Positions 56,301 to 64,000 of a stretch of DNA of 64,000 bases are shown here, one piece after another. Under the pieces are notes generated by a model. That model was not told where the DNA came from and made no database searches. It saw nothing but the letters and a program-made list of their open reading frames with translations. The DNA comes from Pseudohalioglobus sediminis (lineage in GTDB: Bacteria > Pseudomonadota > Gammaproteobacteria > Pseudomonadales > Halieaceae). A program made the position numbers and the translations under genes. Where the stretch lies: assembly GCF_008370495.1 (NCBI RefSeq), contig NZ_VTUX01000001.1:620001-684000 (forward strand), written 5' to 3'. The number at the start of each line of letters is the position of its first letter. Position 1 is the stretch's first letter.

Positions 56301-57200
56301 GGTTTCTACCTTCATCAGCAGGTGGATGTTTTCCTGGCTGAAACGGTATTCACAGTCCTCGGGATCGGGATAGAAACGCCCCGCCCTGTGGCCCACTACC
56401 ACGGCGGCGTTGTCGGAGTATGCGGACAGCACGTTCTCACCGCCCTGCTCATTGGTGTTGCGGATCATGCCGAACAACGACAGCGGCTGCTCCTCACCAT
56501 CGATGCTCCAGCTGGCGTTGAATATCTTGTGGCGACAGTGCTCGGAATTCGCCTGCGCGAACATCATCAGCTCCACGTCATTGGGGTTGCGCCCCAGCGC
56601 GGTAAAGCTGTCCACAAGGTAGTCGATTTCATCATCGGCAAGCGCCAGGCCGAGGCTGCGGTCCGCCTGCTCCAGGGCCTCGCGCCCACCTTCCAGTATG
56701 TCTACCGACATCATCGGCGCCGGGGAAGCCTCGACGAACAACTGCTCCGCCTGCTCCACCGTGGTGATCACGGTTTCCGTCATACGGTCGTGCAACAATC
56801 CCAGGACGGCGTCCAGCCTGTCCTGCTCCAGCGCGGGCGGCAGGTAGACCTGGTAGGCCACGCCACGCTCGATGCGCTTTACCTCGTCGAGGCCGCAGTT
56901 GTGGGCGATATCAGTGGCCTTGCTCGACCAGGGCGAAATCGTCCCTGGCCGGGGCACCACCAGCAACAGGGAGCTGCTGTCAGCGCTCGCCACGTGCCCG
57001 GCTTCGCTGATGGTCGGCCCGTATTCCAGCAGGCTGGCGAGGACCGCCTCGCGCTCGGGAGCAAGGGGTGCGGCGACATCCGCAAAGTGCATAAATTCAG
57101 TGTGCAACAGTTTGATATCGGGATGAACAGCGGTGAGTTTCCGTGACAACTTGTCCAGACGGAAAGCGGAAAGGGCCGGTGCGCCGCGCAGGGTAAGCAT
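53304..57200 (-). CDS. purL: phosphoribosylformylglycinamidine synthase
   Basis: 1298 residues, the large single-chain form of gammaproteobacteria. The N-terminal PurS-like domain, the synthetase core ([52 protein letters not shown]) and the C-terminal glutamine amidotransferase (nucleophile in [12 protein letters not shown], His and Glu in [13 protein letters not shown]) are all complete. It makes FGAM in purine synthesis. Six bases separate its stop from that of the convergent 883-residue gene. Confidence 0.98.
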   Translation of the reverse strand: MLTLRGAPALSAFRLDKLSRKLTAVHPDIKLLHTEFMHFADVAAPLAPEREAVLASLLEYGPTISEAGHVASADSSSLLLVVPRPGTISPWSSKATDIAHNCGLDEVKRIERGVAYQVYLPPALEQDRLDAVLGLLHDRMTETVITTVEQAEQLFVEASPAPMMSVDILEGGREALEQADRSLGLALADDEIDYLVDSFTALGRNPNDVELMMFAQANSEHCRHKIFNASWSIDGEEQPLSLFGMIRNTNEQGGENVLSAYSDNAAVVVGHRAGRFYPDPEDCEYRFSQENIHLLMKVETHNHPTAIAPFPGAGTGSGGEIRDEGAVGRGSKPKVGLTGFSVSNLNIPGCVQPWENDYGRPGRIVSALDIMVEGPIGGAAFNNEFGRPNLCGYFRSFELEANGADGREVRGYHKPIMIAGGYGNIREEHVEKGEYSAGAKLIVLGGPAMLIGLGGGAASSMASGQSAEDLDFASVQRQNPEIERRCQEVIDRCWQLGEQNPIAFIHDVGAGGLSNAFPELVKDGNRGGRFELRNVPNDEPGMSPLEIWCNESQERYVMAVEPQDLARFEAICRRERCPYAVVGEATEAMHLTLSDAEFGNKPVDLPMSVLFGKPPRMHREITRRTVAQDALKLDVSVDEAVHRVLQLPGVASKSFLITIGDRTVTGMVARDQMVGPWQVPVADCAVTTVSYDSCAGEAMAMGERTPLALLDGPASGRMAVAEALSNIAAAPIADIRDIKLSANWMCAAGYGTEDEALYDTVRAVGMEFCPQLGITIPVGKDSMSMRTTWQDDGENKSVTAPMSLIVSAFSPVTDARLAVTPQLQPQASASLVLLDLGRGANRLGGSALAQTFGQLGQSVPDVDSGDLRQFFELVQEFLQAGKLLAYHDRSDGGLLTTLAEMAFAGHCGLEADIAALPGDDLGRLFSEEIGAVLQLADADVDRFLQRAADLGLGDCTHVIGRASADDRLVIRDGGRQLVSSKRSELQKLWARTSYEIQALRDNPACAEEEFARIDLEDPGLSASLSFDPAEDVAAPFINTGVRPCIAVLREQGVNGHVEMAAAFHRAGFAPFDVHMSDILGGRHDLADFKGLVACGGFSYGDVLGAGEGWAKSIRFNAAVREQFATFFARADSFTLGVCNGCQMVSTLKDLIPGAGHWPRFVRNRSEQFEARLALVQVQESPSILLSGMAGSHLPIAVAHGEGRAEFSGEQALADCEASGTVALRYLENDLSVASRYPANPNGSPNGITGLCSEDGRVTIMMPHPERVFRAVQCSWAPDEWGEEGGWLRLFRNARTWLG

Positions 57201-57342
57201 GCTGTGGATTGCTCCAGGAGGGGGTGGTTCGACGAGGCGCCATTGTACTGTATCTGGCAGTCGCCCGTTAACTGAAATTGCCCCCGGACACCACGGTAAT
57301 TATCACTGTTCGAAGGGTTTCCGGGTTAGCTAGAATGCGGCT

Positions 57343-58770
57343 ATGCGCAACCTACTCAGTCGCCTGCTGTTGATACTGCTGCCCTTCGCGGCGGGCTGTG
57401 AGCCGCGTGACAGCCTGGATCATGTCCTGGACAGCGGCCGCCTGACTGTGGTGAGCCGCAACAGCCCTACCACCTGGTACATCGACAAGCAGGGTGACAC
57501 CGGCTTCGAGTACGCGCTGGCCCAGCGACTGGCGGACCGGCTCGGTGTGGAACTGAACATCGTTCCCGCCTACAGCCTCGACGAAATCTTCGTGAAACTG
57601 GACCGCGGCGATGCGGACCTCGCCGCCGCCGGACTTGCGCTCACGGGGGACTGGGAGAGCCGCTATCCACATAGCGTGCCCTATTACCAGTTGCGCCCGC
57701 AGGTGATCTACATGGCCGGGAACTACCGCCCGAGAGAAGTCGCAGATCTGCGTAACATGTCCATCGCGGTGCTGGCCGGCTCCAATCACAGCGGCTATTT
57801 ACAGGCGCTCAAGCAGGGGGGCTTCCCCGAGATTTCCTGGCGTGAAGTGGCAGAGGTGGACTCCATGGAGCTGCTCGAACTGGTCGATGCCGGCGAGGTC
57901 GAGCTGGCTATCGTCGATTCCAATGAATTCACCGTGCAACAGCGTCTGTACCCGCGCCTTAAAGTCGCTTTCGACCTGGGCTCGAGCCAGGATATGGTGT
58001 GGTACTTGCCCCCCGACCGGGACAACACCCGCCTGCTGGCGGTGATCAACGAATTTCTGGGCGAGCTGCAGGCAGACGGCACCATTGCAGCCATTCGCGA
58101 CGCGCAATTCGGGCACAGCCGGATCATTTCCCGCATCGGCTCCCACACCTTTACGCTCAATATGCAACGGGTGCTGCCCCGCTACGAGGACCTCATTCGC
58201 AAAGTGGCTGCAGAATACCAGATGGACTGGCACCTGTTGGCGGCCATCGCCTACCAGGAGTCACACTGGAACCCGCGGGCACAATCGCCAACGGGCGTGC
58301 GCGGCATGATGATGCTAACGCTGCCTACGGCCCGCGAAATGGGCGTCACCAACCGCACCGACCCCGGACAAAGCCTGCGCGGCGGCGCCCGCTATTTCAA
58401 GCAGATCAAGCGCCGCCTGCCCGACGATATTTACGAGCCCGACCGCACCTATATGGCGCTGGCGGCCTACAACATCGGCCGCGGTCATCTTGAGGATGCA
58501 CGGGTGCTGACCGAGCGCCGGGGTGGTGACCCTCACCTGTGGAGCGACGTCATGGAGGCATTGCCACTGCTGCAGAACAGCAAGTATTACCAGACCGTGA
58601 AACGCGGTTACGCCCGCGGTAATGAGGCCGTGACCTACGTGCAGAATATCCGCCACTACCTCGGCATCCTGGAATGGCAGGATATCGCACAGCGCCAACC
58701 CATCGCGCCCATTCAGCCACAGGCCTTGCTACCGCGGTCAATGCGTGGTCTTGAATTGAAAGCCCTTTAG
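57343..58770 (+). CDS. mltF: membrane-bound lytic murein transglycosylase F
   Basis: 475-residue lipoprotein-like protein (signal RLLLILLPFAAGCEP, lipobox AAGC). Residues 30-265 form a periplasmic solute-binding-type domain (SGRLTVVSRNSPTTWYID; IVDSNEFTVQQRLYPRLKV), and 290-420 form the SLT lysozyme-like domain with catalytic Glu in AIAYQESHWNPRAQSPTGVR and GLMMLT-like GMMMLTLPTAREMG. It cleaves peptidoglycan with 1,6-anhydro ends. Divergent from purL (142 bases) and convergent with tadA, as expected. Confidence 0.96.
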   Translation: MRNLLSRLLLILLPFAAGCEPRDSLDHVLDSGRLTVVSRNSPTTWYIDKQGDTGFEYALAQRLADRLGVELNIVPAYSLDEIFVKLDRGDADLAAAGLALTGDWESRYPHSVPYYQLRPQVIYMAGNYRPREVADLRNMSIAVLAGSNHSGYLQALKQGGFPEISWREVAEVDSMELLELVDAGEVELAIVDSNEFTVQQRLYPRLKVAFDLGSSQDMVWYLPPDRDNTRLLAVINEFLGELQADGTIAAIRDAQFGHSRIISRIGSHTFTLNMQRVLPRYEDLIRKVAAEYQMDWHLLAAIAYQESHWNPRAQSPTGVRGMMMLTLPTAREMGVTNRTDPGQSLRGGARYFKQIKRRLPDDIYEPDRTYMALAAYNIGRGHLEDARVLTERRGGDPHLWSDVMEALPLLQNSKYYQTVKRGYARGNEAVTYVQNIRHYLGILEWQDIAQRQPIAPIQPQALLPRSMRGLELKAL

Positions 58771-58798
58771 GGCCCGACGCAGCGGCCAAGAGGCCAGG

Positions 58799-59257
58799 CT
58801 AGCGGCGCCGGCGGAAGAAATCGCGCAGACGCTGGCTACTCTCCTGGCCCAGTATGCCCTCCTGCCATTCGACCCGGTGGTTGTAGCGAGGTTCGTCCAG
58901 CAGCGCGCAGGTACTGCAGACAACCCCCGCTCTGGGCTCGCGCGCTGCAAACACCAGCCTGGCGATACGCGCATGAATCATGGCACCCGCGCACATGGTG
59001 CACGGTTCCAGGGTGACGTAGATCGAGGCCCCCGGCAGGCGATAGTTACCCACCATCCTGGCCGCGTCGCGCATGGCGACAATCTCGGCATGCGCCGTGG
59101 GGTCCGACAGAGAAATGACCGAGTTCCAACCTTCCCCAAGCAGTTCCCCGTCACGCACGACCACAGCACCAATCGGCACCTCGCCCTCGTTTTCAGCACG
59201 ATCCGCCAATGCCAGTGCACGTCGCATCCACTGCTCGTGCTCCGCTATCGATGACAC
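58799..59257 (-). CDS. tadA: tRNA-specific adenosine deaminase TadA
   Basis: 152 residues from a GTG at 59257, chosen because GGAGG stands seven bases upstream; the longer frame lacks such a site. Zinc/catalytic motif: DPTAHAEIVAMR with the His and catalytic Glu, and LEPCTMCAGAMIHARI with the two zinc Cys. It converts A34 to inosine in tRNA-Arg(ACG). The C-terminal helix ends in FFRRRR. Confidence 0.96.
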   Translation of the reverse strand: MSSIAEHEQWMRRALALADRAENEGEVPIGAVVVRDGELLGEGWNSVISLSDPTAHAEIVAMRDAARMVGNYRLPGASIYVTLEPCTMCAGAMIHARIARLVFAAREPRAGVVCSTCALLDEPRYNHRVEWQEGILGQESSQRLRDFFRRRR

Positions 59258-59499
59258 GTAAGCGCCTCCGTAAACACCATCACCAAAAAAGGTAAGAGCA
59301 TAACAGCAACTGCCCTGCACAGTTGCGTGGCCCTGAAATCCGCAGCGGCAGGGGCTGGCCGGCCCCTGACCCGCCAGCAAGGCGATCTCGTCATGACGCC
59401 CCTGCCCGGATACCGATGAATTTACCTCAAATGGGCTAAAACCGGGGCGTCTGCATCGCCGTATTTCACTTATAACGTGTAATCCAGGGAGAACTTACG

Positions 59500-60681
59500 A
59501 TGAATGCAATCCAACAAACAGAGAACAAGCACGATCGCGCTGCCGCCATGTTAGCGGCTGTAGAGGCATTGGTCCCGGCACTGCGGGAACGAGCAGGGCA
59601 GGCCAGGCAGGAACGCCGCGTACCCCAGGAAAGCATCAACGAGCTGCAGGAAGCTGGCTTTTTCCTCGCCCTGCAGCCCCGGCAGTGGGGCGGATATGAA
59701 CTCGATCCACAGGATTTCTTCCGCATGCAGTGCAAGATCGCCGAAGCCTGCATGTCCACGGCCTGGGCCAGTGGCATTGTCGCCGTGCACGCGTTCCAGA
59801 TCGCCCTGATGGACCGACGCGCCCAGCAGGACGTCTGGAGGGATGATATCCACACCCGGGTCTCGTCTTCATACGCGCCGATGGGCAAGGTAGAGACAGT
59901 AGAAGGCGGCTTCCGCCTGAGCGGCCGCTGGGGCTGGAGCTCTGGCTGCGATCATTGCACCTGGGCCCTGCTCGGGGCGATCGTCCCGGGCGAGGGCTAT
60001 CGCACCTTCCTGGTACCGCGCTCAGACTACAACATCATCGACACCTGGCACTCGATGGGGCTGCAGGGCACCGGCTCCAACGACATCGAAGTGGAGGACG
60101 TCTTCGTCCCCGACTACCGCACCCACAAGCAGGTAGATGGCTTCACCGGCAACAACCCGGGTATCGATGACAGCAGCGCACCCCTGTACCGCCTGCCGTG
60201 GGCGCAGACCTTTATTCGCGTGGTGTCGACGCCGGCCATCGGTGCCGCCAGGGCGGGCTTAAACCTCTACTGCGAAACCGTAGTCGGCAAGGCCAGCGGC
60301 GACCCCACCAAGTTGTCAGGCGACACCAGTACCACGGAACGTGTGGCCGCGGCGATGAATGCGATCGATGAGATGGAATGCATCCTGTACCGCAATTTTG
60401 ATGACATGATGGCGCTCGTCAACGCGGGCGAGACGGTGCAGGTGACGGACCGGGTCAAGTACCGCTACCAGGCCTCACTGGTGATCGAGAAATCGATGGC
60501 AGTCATCGACAGCCTGTTCTCTTCTGCCGGCGGGTCATCCGTATTCCAGGGCGCAGAAATACAGCAACGCTTCCTCGATATTCACACGGCACGGGCGCAT
60601 GTGGCCAACAACCCGACGTCCTTTGCCCGCAACCTCGGCAGCATCAGCCTGGGAGCCGACAACCAGGACATGTTTGTCTAG
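59500..60681 (+). CDS. flavin-dependent monooxygenase, HsaA-like (acyl-CoA dehydrogenase fold)
   Basis: 393 residues, the size of HsaA. It has the acyl-CoA dehydrogenase fold but lacks the catalytic Glu segment; it shows instead the group D monooxygenase pattern: WGGYELDPQDFFRMQCKIAE, ACMSTAWASGIVAVHAFQIA, RLSGRWGWSSGCDHCTWALL and the ending FARNLGSISLGADNQDMFV. HsaA hydroxylates the phenolic secosteroid in steroid degradation; relatives act on other phenols or on nitroalkanes. These enzymes need a flavin reductase, which is not next to it. GGGAGAAC precedes the ATG. Convergent with the TonB receptor gene. It lies at the otherwise conserved tadA-guaA junction, so it looks like an acquired gene. 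Confidence 0.85.
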   Translation: MNAIQQTENKHDRAAAMLAAVEALVPALRERAGQARQERRVPQESINELQEAGFFLALQPRQWGGYELDPQDFFRMQCKIAEACMSTAWASGIVAVHAFQIALMDRRAQQDVWRDDIHTRVSSSYAPMGKVETVEGGFRLSGRWGWSSGCDHCTWALLGAIVPGEGYRTFLVPRSDYNIIDTWHSMGLQGTGSNDIEVEDVFVPDYRTHKQVDGFTGNNPGIDDSSAPLYRLPWAQTFIRVVSTPAIGAARAGLNLYCETVVGKASGDPTKLSGDTSTTERVAAAMNAIDEMECILYRNFDDMMALVNAGETVQVTDRVKYRYQASLVIEKSMAVIDSLFSSAGGSSVFQGAEIQQRFLDIHTARAHVANNPTSFARNLGSISLGADNQDMFV

Positions 60682-60706
60682 GCCACGGGCAGGAGCATAC
60701 AACCGG

Positions 60707-60740
60707 CTTTACCCAACCCACTGAAGGGTTGGGGCTTCTC
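60707..60740 (+). terminator. possible terminator between convergent genes
   Basis: CCAACCC and GGGTTGG form a seven-pair stem with a short A-rich loop, followed by GGCTTCTCTTG, a poor T tract. A second hairpin (GGCCGG...CCGGCC) lies just beyond, toward the receptor gene. Confidence 0.5.
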
Positions 60741-60774
60741 TTGTGCTCGGCCGGCCAGATGACCGGCCCCGCAC

Positions 60775-63135
60775 TCAGAAGTTATAGCGAGCCATCAGCT
60801 CGAAGGTCTGTGGCGGGTCAATATGCCTGAAGTAGGTCTTGGAGAAACCGAAGTTCGCCAGCGGCACGTCGTTGCCCCAGGTGAACGTTTTTTCGTCCCC
60901 GAGGTTTTTGCCGATCAGCGCAACCATCCAGGTGCCATCGCTGGACGCGAGTGAAACACGCGCATTCCACTTGCCATAGCTGTCCTGGATCAGGTGTTCA
61001 TCAAGGTCATTTGCCACCACCACCTCATCTGACCACAGGTAGTCTAGGCCGAGACCCAGGTCCAGGGAATCAGTGATCGCCGTGTCATAGCGCGCGCCAA
61101 GATTGAACGTGTATTCAGGTGCAAACTGCAATGGCTTGCCGGACAGGTCCTGGGTACAACCCGCCCTGGAGCCGGTTTCCGCTATCTGCTCCAGGAACTG
61201 GTCTTCGTTACAGGCGGCATCTTTAAACGACTTGTAGTTCGCGTCCAGCCACGCCGCGGCCGCGTTGAGCACCAGGGCGTCGCTCACGGCAAACTCGATA
61301 TCCGCTTCGAAGCCCTCCACTTCTGTTTCCGCGGCATTACCGACCACGAACGCGGCGTTGCCATCGAAGGTGCTGACCTGGACATCCTCGTAGTCACTCT
61401 GGAAATAGGCCATGTTGAGCCGGCCCCGGCCTTCCATGAGTATTATCTTGGCGCCCACTTCCCATGAGTCGACCTCCTCGTCCTCATAGGTGGAAACATC
61501 CCTGCCCAGGGTCTCATCGAATTCGCGACCAAGGCTGTTATCCTCATCAAACCCGCCGGCCTTGTAGCCATTGGCCCAGTTGGCGTAAAGCATAATGTCG
61601 TCAGTCGCATCCCATTGCAGGTTGACGTTGCCAGTGGTGTGATCCTCGGAGCGGGACTTCTCGTAAGCGTGTTCCGTGCCCAGGTTGAGGGCAGCAGGCC
61701 CCCACAGGAAAGCAAAGAACGGATCGGGTAGCAGCCCGCTGAGATTATCCAGGGTACCGACTTTCTCCACGTCCTTGTCGTCTTCTGAGTATCGAATACC
61801 GGTGGTTAAACGCAGCGTATCAGTCAAATTCCAGGTGAACTCGGTAAATACAGACCAGGAATCGGTATCCTGTGAAAACTGGTTCTTGCCATCGCCGTCT
61901 ATGGAGGTAGAGGGCAGGTTGAGCGGCGCCAGTACCGGGTTGGAAAAGATCTGCGATTCAATAGGTGGCACGTTGCTGAACACGACGAAGGTGTGACGGT
62001 CGTTACTCAGTTCCTCGGTCTGGTAATAGGCCCCGGCGAGAAACTCGACGAAGCCCCCTGTGGGTGAGGACCACAGCAGTTCCTGGCTGAACTGCTCATG
62101 CTCCTCGGTCCGGCCGCGATTCAGAAAGCGCAACGGACTGTAATCGGTGTCGAGTTCATTGGTGAATTCATACTCGGTGTAGGCAGTGATGGAGCGCAAC
62201 GTATGCTCACCCAGCGCCCATTCCACAGTCAGTTGCGCAACATTGGACTCGGTATCATCAAACAGGCCAGTCTCTTCAAAACCGAGATCGTACTGTTCGT
62301 AATCAAAACCCGCGCGGAAGCCGGGATCGCCAAAGCCCTGGTACAGGGCGGTAGCTGTGGGGCTGGCCAGCGAAATAACCTGCTGCCGGCCATCCACATC
62401 ATTGGTGTTGTGCTCAACTTTCAACAGGAAGTTCAAATCCTGGGTGGCGTCCCATTCGAGAACACCACGCACTGAAAGGTTGTCCTGCTGGGGGCCATCT
62501 TCACCGCCTTTTGCCTTGTTCTCGACATAACCGTCGTCGTCGTACTTCTTGGCCACCAGGCGTCCACGCAGATTGTCCGTAAACGGACCAGAGACCATGC
62601 CGGTGATGCCAAATCCATCCAACTCGGTGCGATAACCCACCTCGAGGAAGGACTCAAACTCGTCTGTGGGCCGTGCTGTAGTGATGTTGATGGCGCCCGC
62701 GATAGTATTCTTGCCAAACAGCGTTGACTGGGGCCCCTTGAGTACCTCAACACGCTCAATATCCAGGAATTTGCCCCGTGCACTGCGGCCGCGACCATAG
62801 TAAACCCCGTCTATGAAGGTACCCACCGACTGCTCGAAACCGTAGTTGATTCCCGAGCCGATACCGCGGATGAACAACTGGGTGCCTGCGCCACCTTCTG
62901 CTACATGGATATTGGGCATATACACGGTGAGGTCTTCAAGACTGCTCAGGCCCCGCTCTTCAATGGCCTCGCCGCTCATCACACTGATGGCGATGGGTAC
63001 ATCCTGCAAGCCCTCGACACGTTTGGTTGCGGTGACCACAACTTCCTCGAGAGCCTGGCTGGATGCCGGCATGCTGGCGACAGCCGACACCGCGGCTATT
63101 GAGAGCGCGAGCGCAGTCCTGTTGAAATGCTGCAT
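60775..63135 (-). CDS. TonB-dependent outer-membrane receptor
   Basis: 786 residues from the ATG at 63135, preceded by AGGGAAG. Signal peptide ALALSIAAVSAVASMPASSQ, then a TonB-box-like LEEVVVTATKR, the plug domain (VPIAISVMSGEAIEERG; RVEVLKGPQSTLFGKNTIAG) and a 22-strand barrel ending in the aromatic FELMARYNF. The type is that of the sterol/polyaromatic or siderophore receptors abundant in Sphingomonas and Halieaceae. Next to an HsaA-like oxygenase it may import a steroid or other hydrophobic substrate; that is inference. Iron regulation is not evident. Confidence 0.93.
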   Translation of the reverse strand: MQHFNRTALALSIAAVSAVASMPASSQALEEVVVTATKRVEGLQDVPIAISVMSGEAIEERGLSSLEDLTVYMPNIHVAEGGAGTQLFIRGIGSGINYGFEQSVGTFIDGVYYGRGRSARGKFLDIERVEVLKGPQSTLFGKNTIAGAINITTARPTDEFESFLEVGYRTELDGFGITGMVSGPFTDNLRGRLVAKKYDDDGYVENKAKGGEDGPQQDNLSVRGVLEWDATQDLNFLLKVEHNTNDVDGRQQVISLASPTATALYQGFGDPGFRAGFDYEQYDLGFEETGLFDDTESNVAQLTVEWALGEHTLRSITAYTEYEFTNELDTDYSPLRFLNRGRTEEHEQFSQELLWSSPTGGFVEFLAGAYYQTEELSNDRHTFVVFSNVPPIESQIFSNPVLAPLNLPSTSIDGDGKNQFSQDTDSWSVFTEFTWNLTDTLRLTTGIRYSEDDKDVEKVGTLDNLSGLLPDPFFAFLWGPAALNLGTEHAYEKSRSEDHTTGNVNLQWDATDDIMLYANWANGYKAGGFDEDNSLGREFDETLGRDVSTYEDEEVDSWEVGAKIILMEGRGRLNMAYFQSDYEDVQVSTFDGNAAFVVGNAAETEVEGFEADIEFAVSDALVLNAAAAWLDANYKSFKDAACNEDQFLEQIAETGSRAGCTQDLSGKPLQFAPEYTFNLGARYDTAITDSLDLGLGLDYLWSDEVVVANDLDEHLIQDSYGKWNARVSLASSDGTWMVALIGKNLGDEKTFTWGNDVPLANFGFSKTYFRHIDPPQTFELMARYNF

Positions 63136-63467
63136 GGTTAACTTCCCTACTGTGCTGTTATTTTTATTAGGCACGACACGGCTACGCGCCCGCCTGCGGA
63201 GTGAAAAGACTAGCAAGGGGGCAGCAAATTCGTACAGCGAAATAATTACGCTGAAAAAGAACCCAGGGCGCGCGCCAATGCCCACAACCTCGCCAATGCA
63301 GCGGCGCAGTGGCGGGGAAATCCCCGCCGCCCGGGACAGAACAAAAAACCCACCGCGAGACGCCTCGCGGTGGGTTTCCTGTAATGACTCAGTGCCAGTT
63401 CAAACTGGCTGCGTCACATGAGCCAAACCTCCCGTCTTGCGCAAAAGAGGTCAACTCCGTGGGAAGG
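63136..63467. other. 332-base intergenic region between the TonB receptor and guaA
   Basis: It should hold the receptor promoter near 63136-63200. A hairpin GGCGGGG-CCCCGCC at 63311-63328 and the guaA terminator at 63343-63374 are the only structured parts. No gene is seen. Confidence 0.6.
63343..63374 (-). terminator. rho-independent terminator of guaA
   Basis: On the minus strand, CCCACCGCGAG and CTCGCGGTGGG form an 11-pair stem with a GCGT loop, followed by six T residues. It lies about 95 bases after the guaA stop. Confidence 0.88.
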
Positions 63468-64000
63468 TCACTCCCATTCAATCGTAGCCGGGGGCTTGCT
63501 GCTCACATCGTAGGTGACGCGCGATACGCCGGAGATCTCGTTGATAATCCGGTTAGATGCCCGCTCCAGCAACTCGTAGGGCAGGTGTGCCCAGCGCGCG
63601 GTCATGAAATCCACGGTTTCCACTGCACGCAGGGCGATCACGTATTCGTAGCGTCGGCCATCACCCACCACGCCCACCGATTTGACTGGCAGGAACACGG
63701 CGAAGGCCTGGCTGGTCTTCTCGTACCAGCCTTCCTTACGCAGTTCCTCGATAAAGATGGCATCTGCCTCACGCAGCAGGTCAGCGTACTCTTTCTTTAC
63801 TTCACCCAGGATGCGCACACCGAGGCCCGGCCCGGGGAAGGGATGGCGGTACACCATGTCGTAAGGCAGCCCCAGCTCCAGGCCGATCTGGCGCACCTCG
63901 TCCTTGAACAGCTCGCGCAGCGGCTCCACCAGCTCCAGTTCCATATCCTCAGGCAGGCCACCCACGTTGTGATGGGACTTGATCACGTGCGCCTTGCCGG
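63468..64000 (-). CDS. guaA: GMP synthase (glutamine-hydrolysing), C-terminal part
   Basis: About 177 C-terminal codons are present; the 5' end lies beyond the window. Segments [38 protein letters not shown] and the ending [18 protein letters not shown] are the conserved C-terminal dimerisation domain of GuaA. It aminates XMP to GMP. In most relatives tadA would follow guaA directly; here the TonB receptor and monooxygenase genes intervene. Confidence 0.97.
   Translation of the reverse strand, partial: GKAHVIKSHHNVGGLPEDMELELVEPLRELFKDEVRQIGLELGLPYDMVYRHPFPGPGLGVRILGEVKKEYADLLREADAIFIEELRKEGWYEKTSQAFAVFLPVKSVGVVGDGRRYEYVIALRAVETVDFMTARWAHLPYELLERASNRIINEISGVSRVTYDVSSKPPATIEWE

Noticed and set aside
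55431-57146. Long plus-strand open frame (571 codons) opposite purL
   Set aside because: Antisense shadow of purL; composition rich in His, Gln and Arg typical of such frames.

Overview
The window reads as chromosome of a GC-rich marine-type gammaproteobacterium, most plausibly of the Halieaceae/Spongiibacteraceae group within Cellvibrionales. This is inferred from the order of the housekeeping genes (which follows Pseudomonas), a Pseudomonas-type 531-residue isocitrate lyase, a Marinobacter-type 661-residue fatty acyl-CoA reductase, and many acyl-CoA enzymes. No phage, insertion-sequence transposase, CRISPR array, rRNA or tRNA was seen. Genes are densely packed, often with 1- or 4-base stop/start overlaps.

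Layout. (1) 1-5,288: valine/isobutyrate catabolism on the minus strand (isobutyryl-CoA dehydrogenase, enoyl-CoA hydratase, 3-hydroxyisobutyryl-CoA hydrolase, methylmalonate-semialdehyde dehydrogenase) with a divergent MmsR-like AraC regulator. A LolA-like periplasmic protein follows at 5,363-6,064. (2) 6,057-14,254: a copper/silver resistance unit. A MerR/CueR-type promoter with a 19-base spacer drives a Cys/His-rich CopL-like protein, a CusC-CusB-CusA tripartite efflux pump and a thioredoxin-fold lipoprotein. (3) 14,269-22,359: isocitrate lyase, a repeat-rich 652-base gap, an acyl-CoA ligase, a second AraC regulator, a dienelactone hydrolase and a fatty acyl-CoA reductase, which together suggest lipid and wax-ester metabolism. 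(4) 22,490-31,218: a SnoaL-like protein, a seven-gene stress-type operon (two small membrane proteins, a GIN-domain protein, a YtrA-type GntR repressor, an ABC exporter and an atypical Nramp transporter) with a palindromic operator, a group III truncated hemoglobin, and a large exported DUF11-like protein. (5) 31,338-46,485: the conserved der-bamB-yfgM-hisS-ispG-rodZ-pilW-rlmN-ndk-iscX-fdx-hscA-hscB-iscA-iscU-iscS-iscR-trmJ block, with a clear IscR type-1 site on the iscR promoter. (6) 46,621-50,346: suhB convergent with secF-secD, with a 147-base inverted-repeat element in between. (7) 50,646-53,297: a large exported protein of unknown function at a synteny breakpoint. (8) 53,304-64,000: purL, mltF, tadA and guaA, the usual neighbours, but with an HsaA-like flavin monooxygenase and a TonB-dependent receptor inserted between tadA and guaA.

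Nothing in the window is a clear-cut new defence or mobile system. The most distinctive items are small: the element at 47,412-47,558 whose terminal repeats carry the stop codons of two convergent genes; the multi-hairpin repeat cluster at 16,279-16,540; the CueR-type promoter, which also decides the start of the CopL-like gene; a CusB whose fused CusF-like domain has lost its metal ligands; an Nramp transporter lacking the DPGN motif inside a YtrA-ABC operon; and the uncharacterised 883-residue exported protein.
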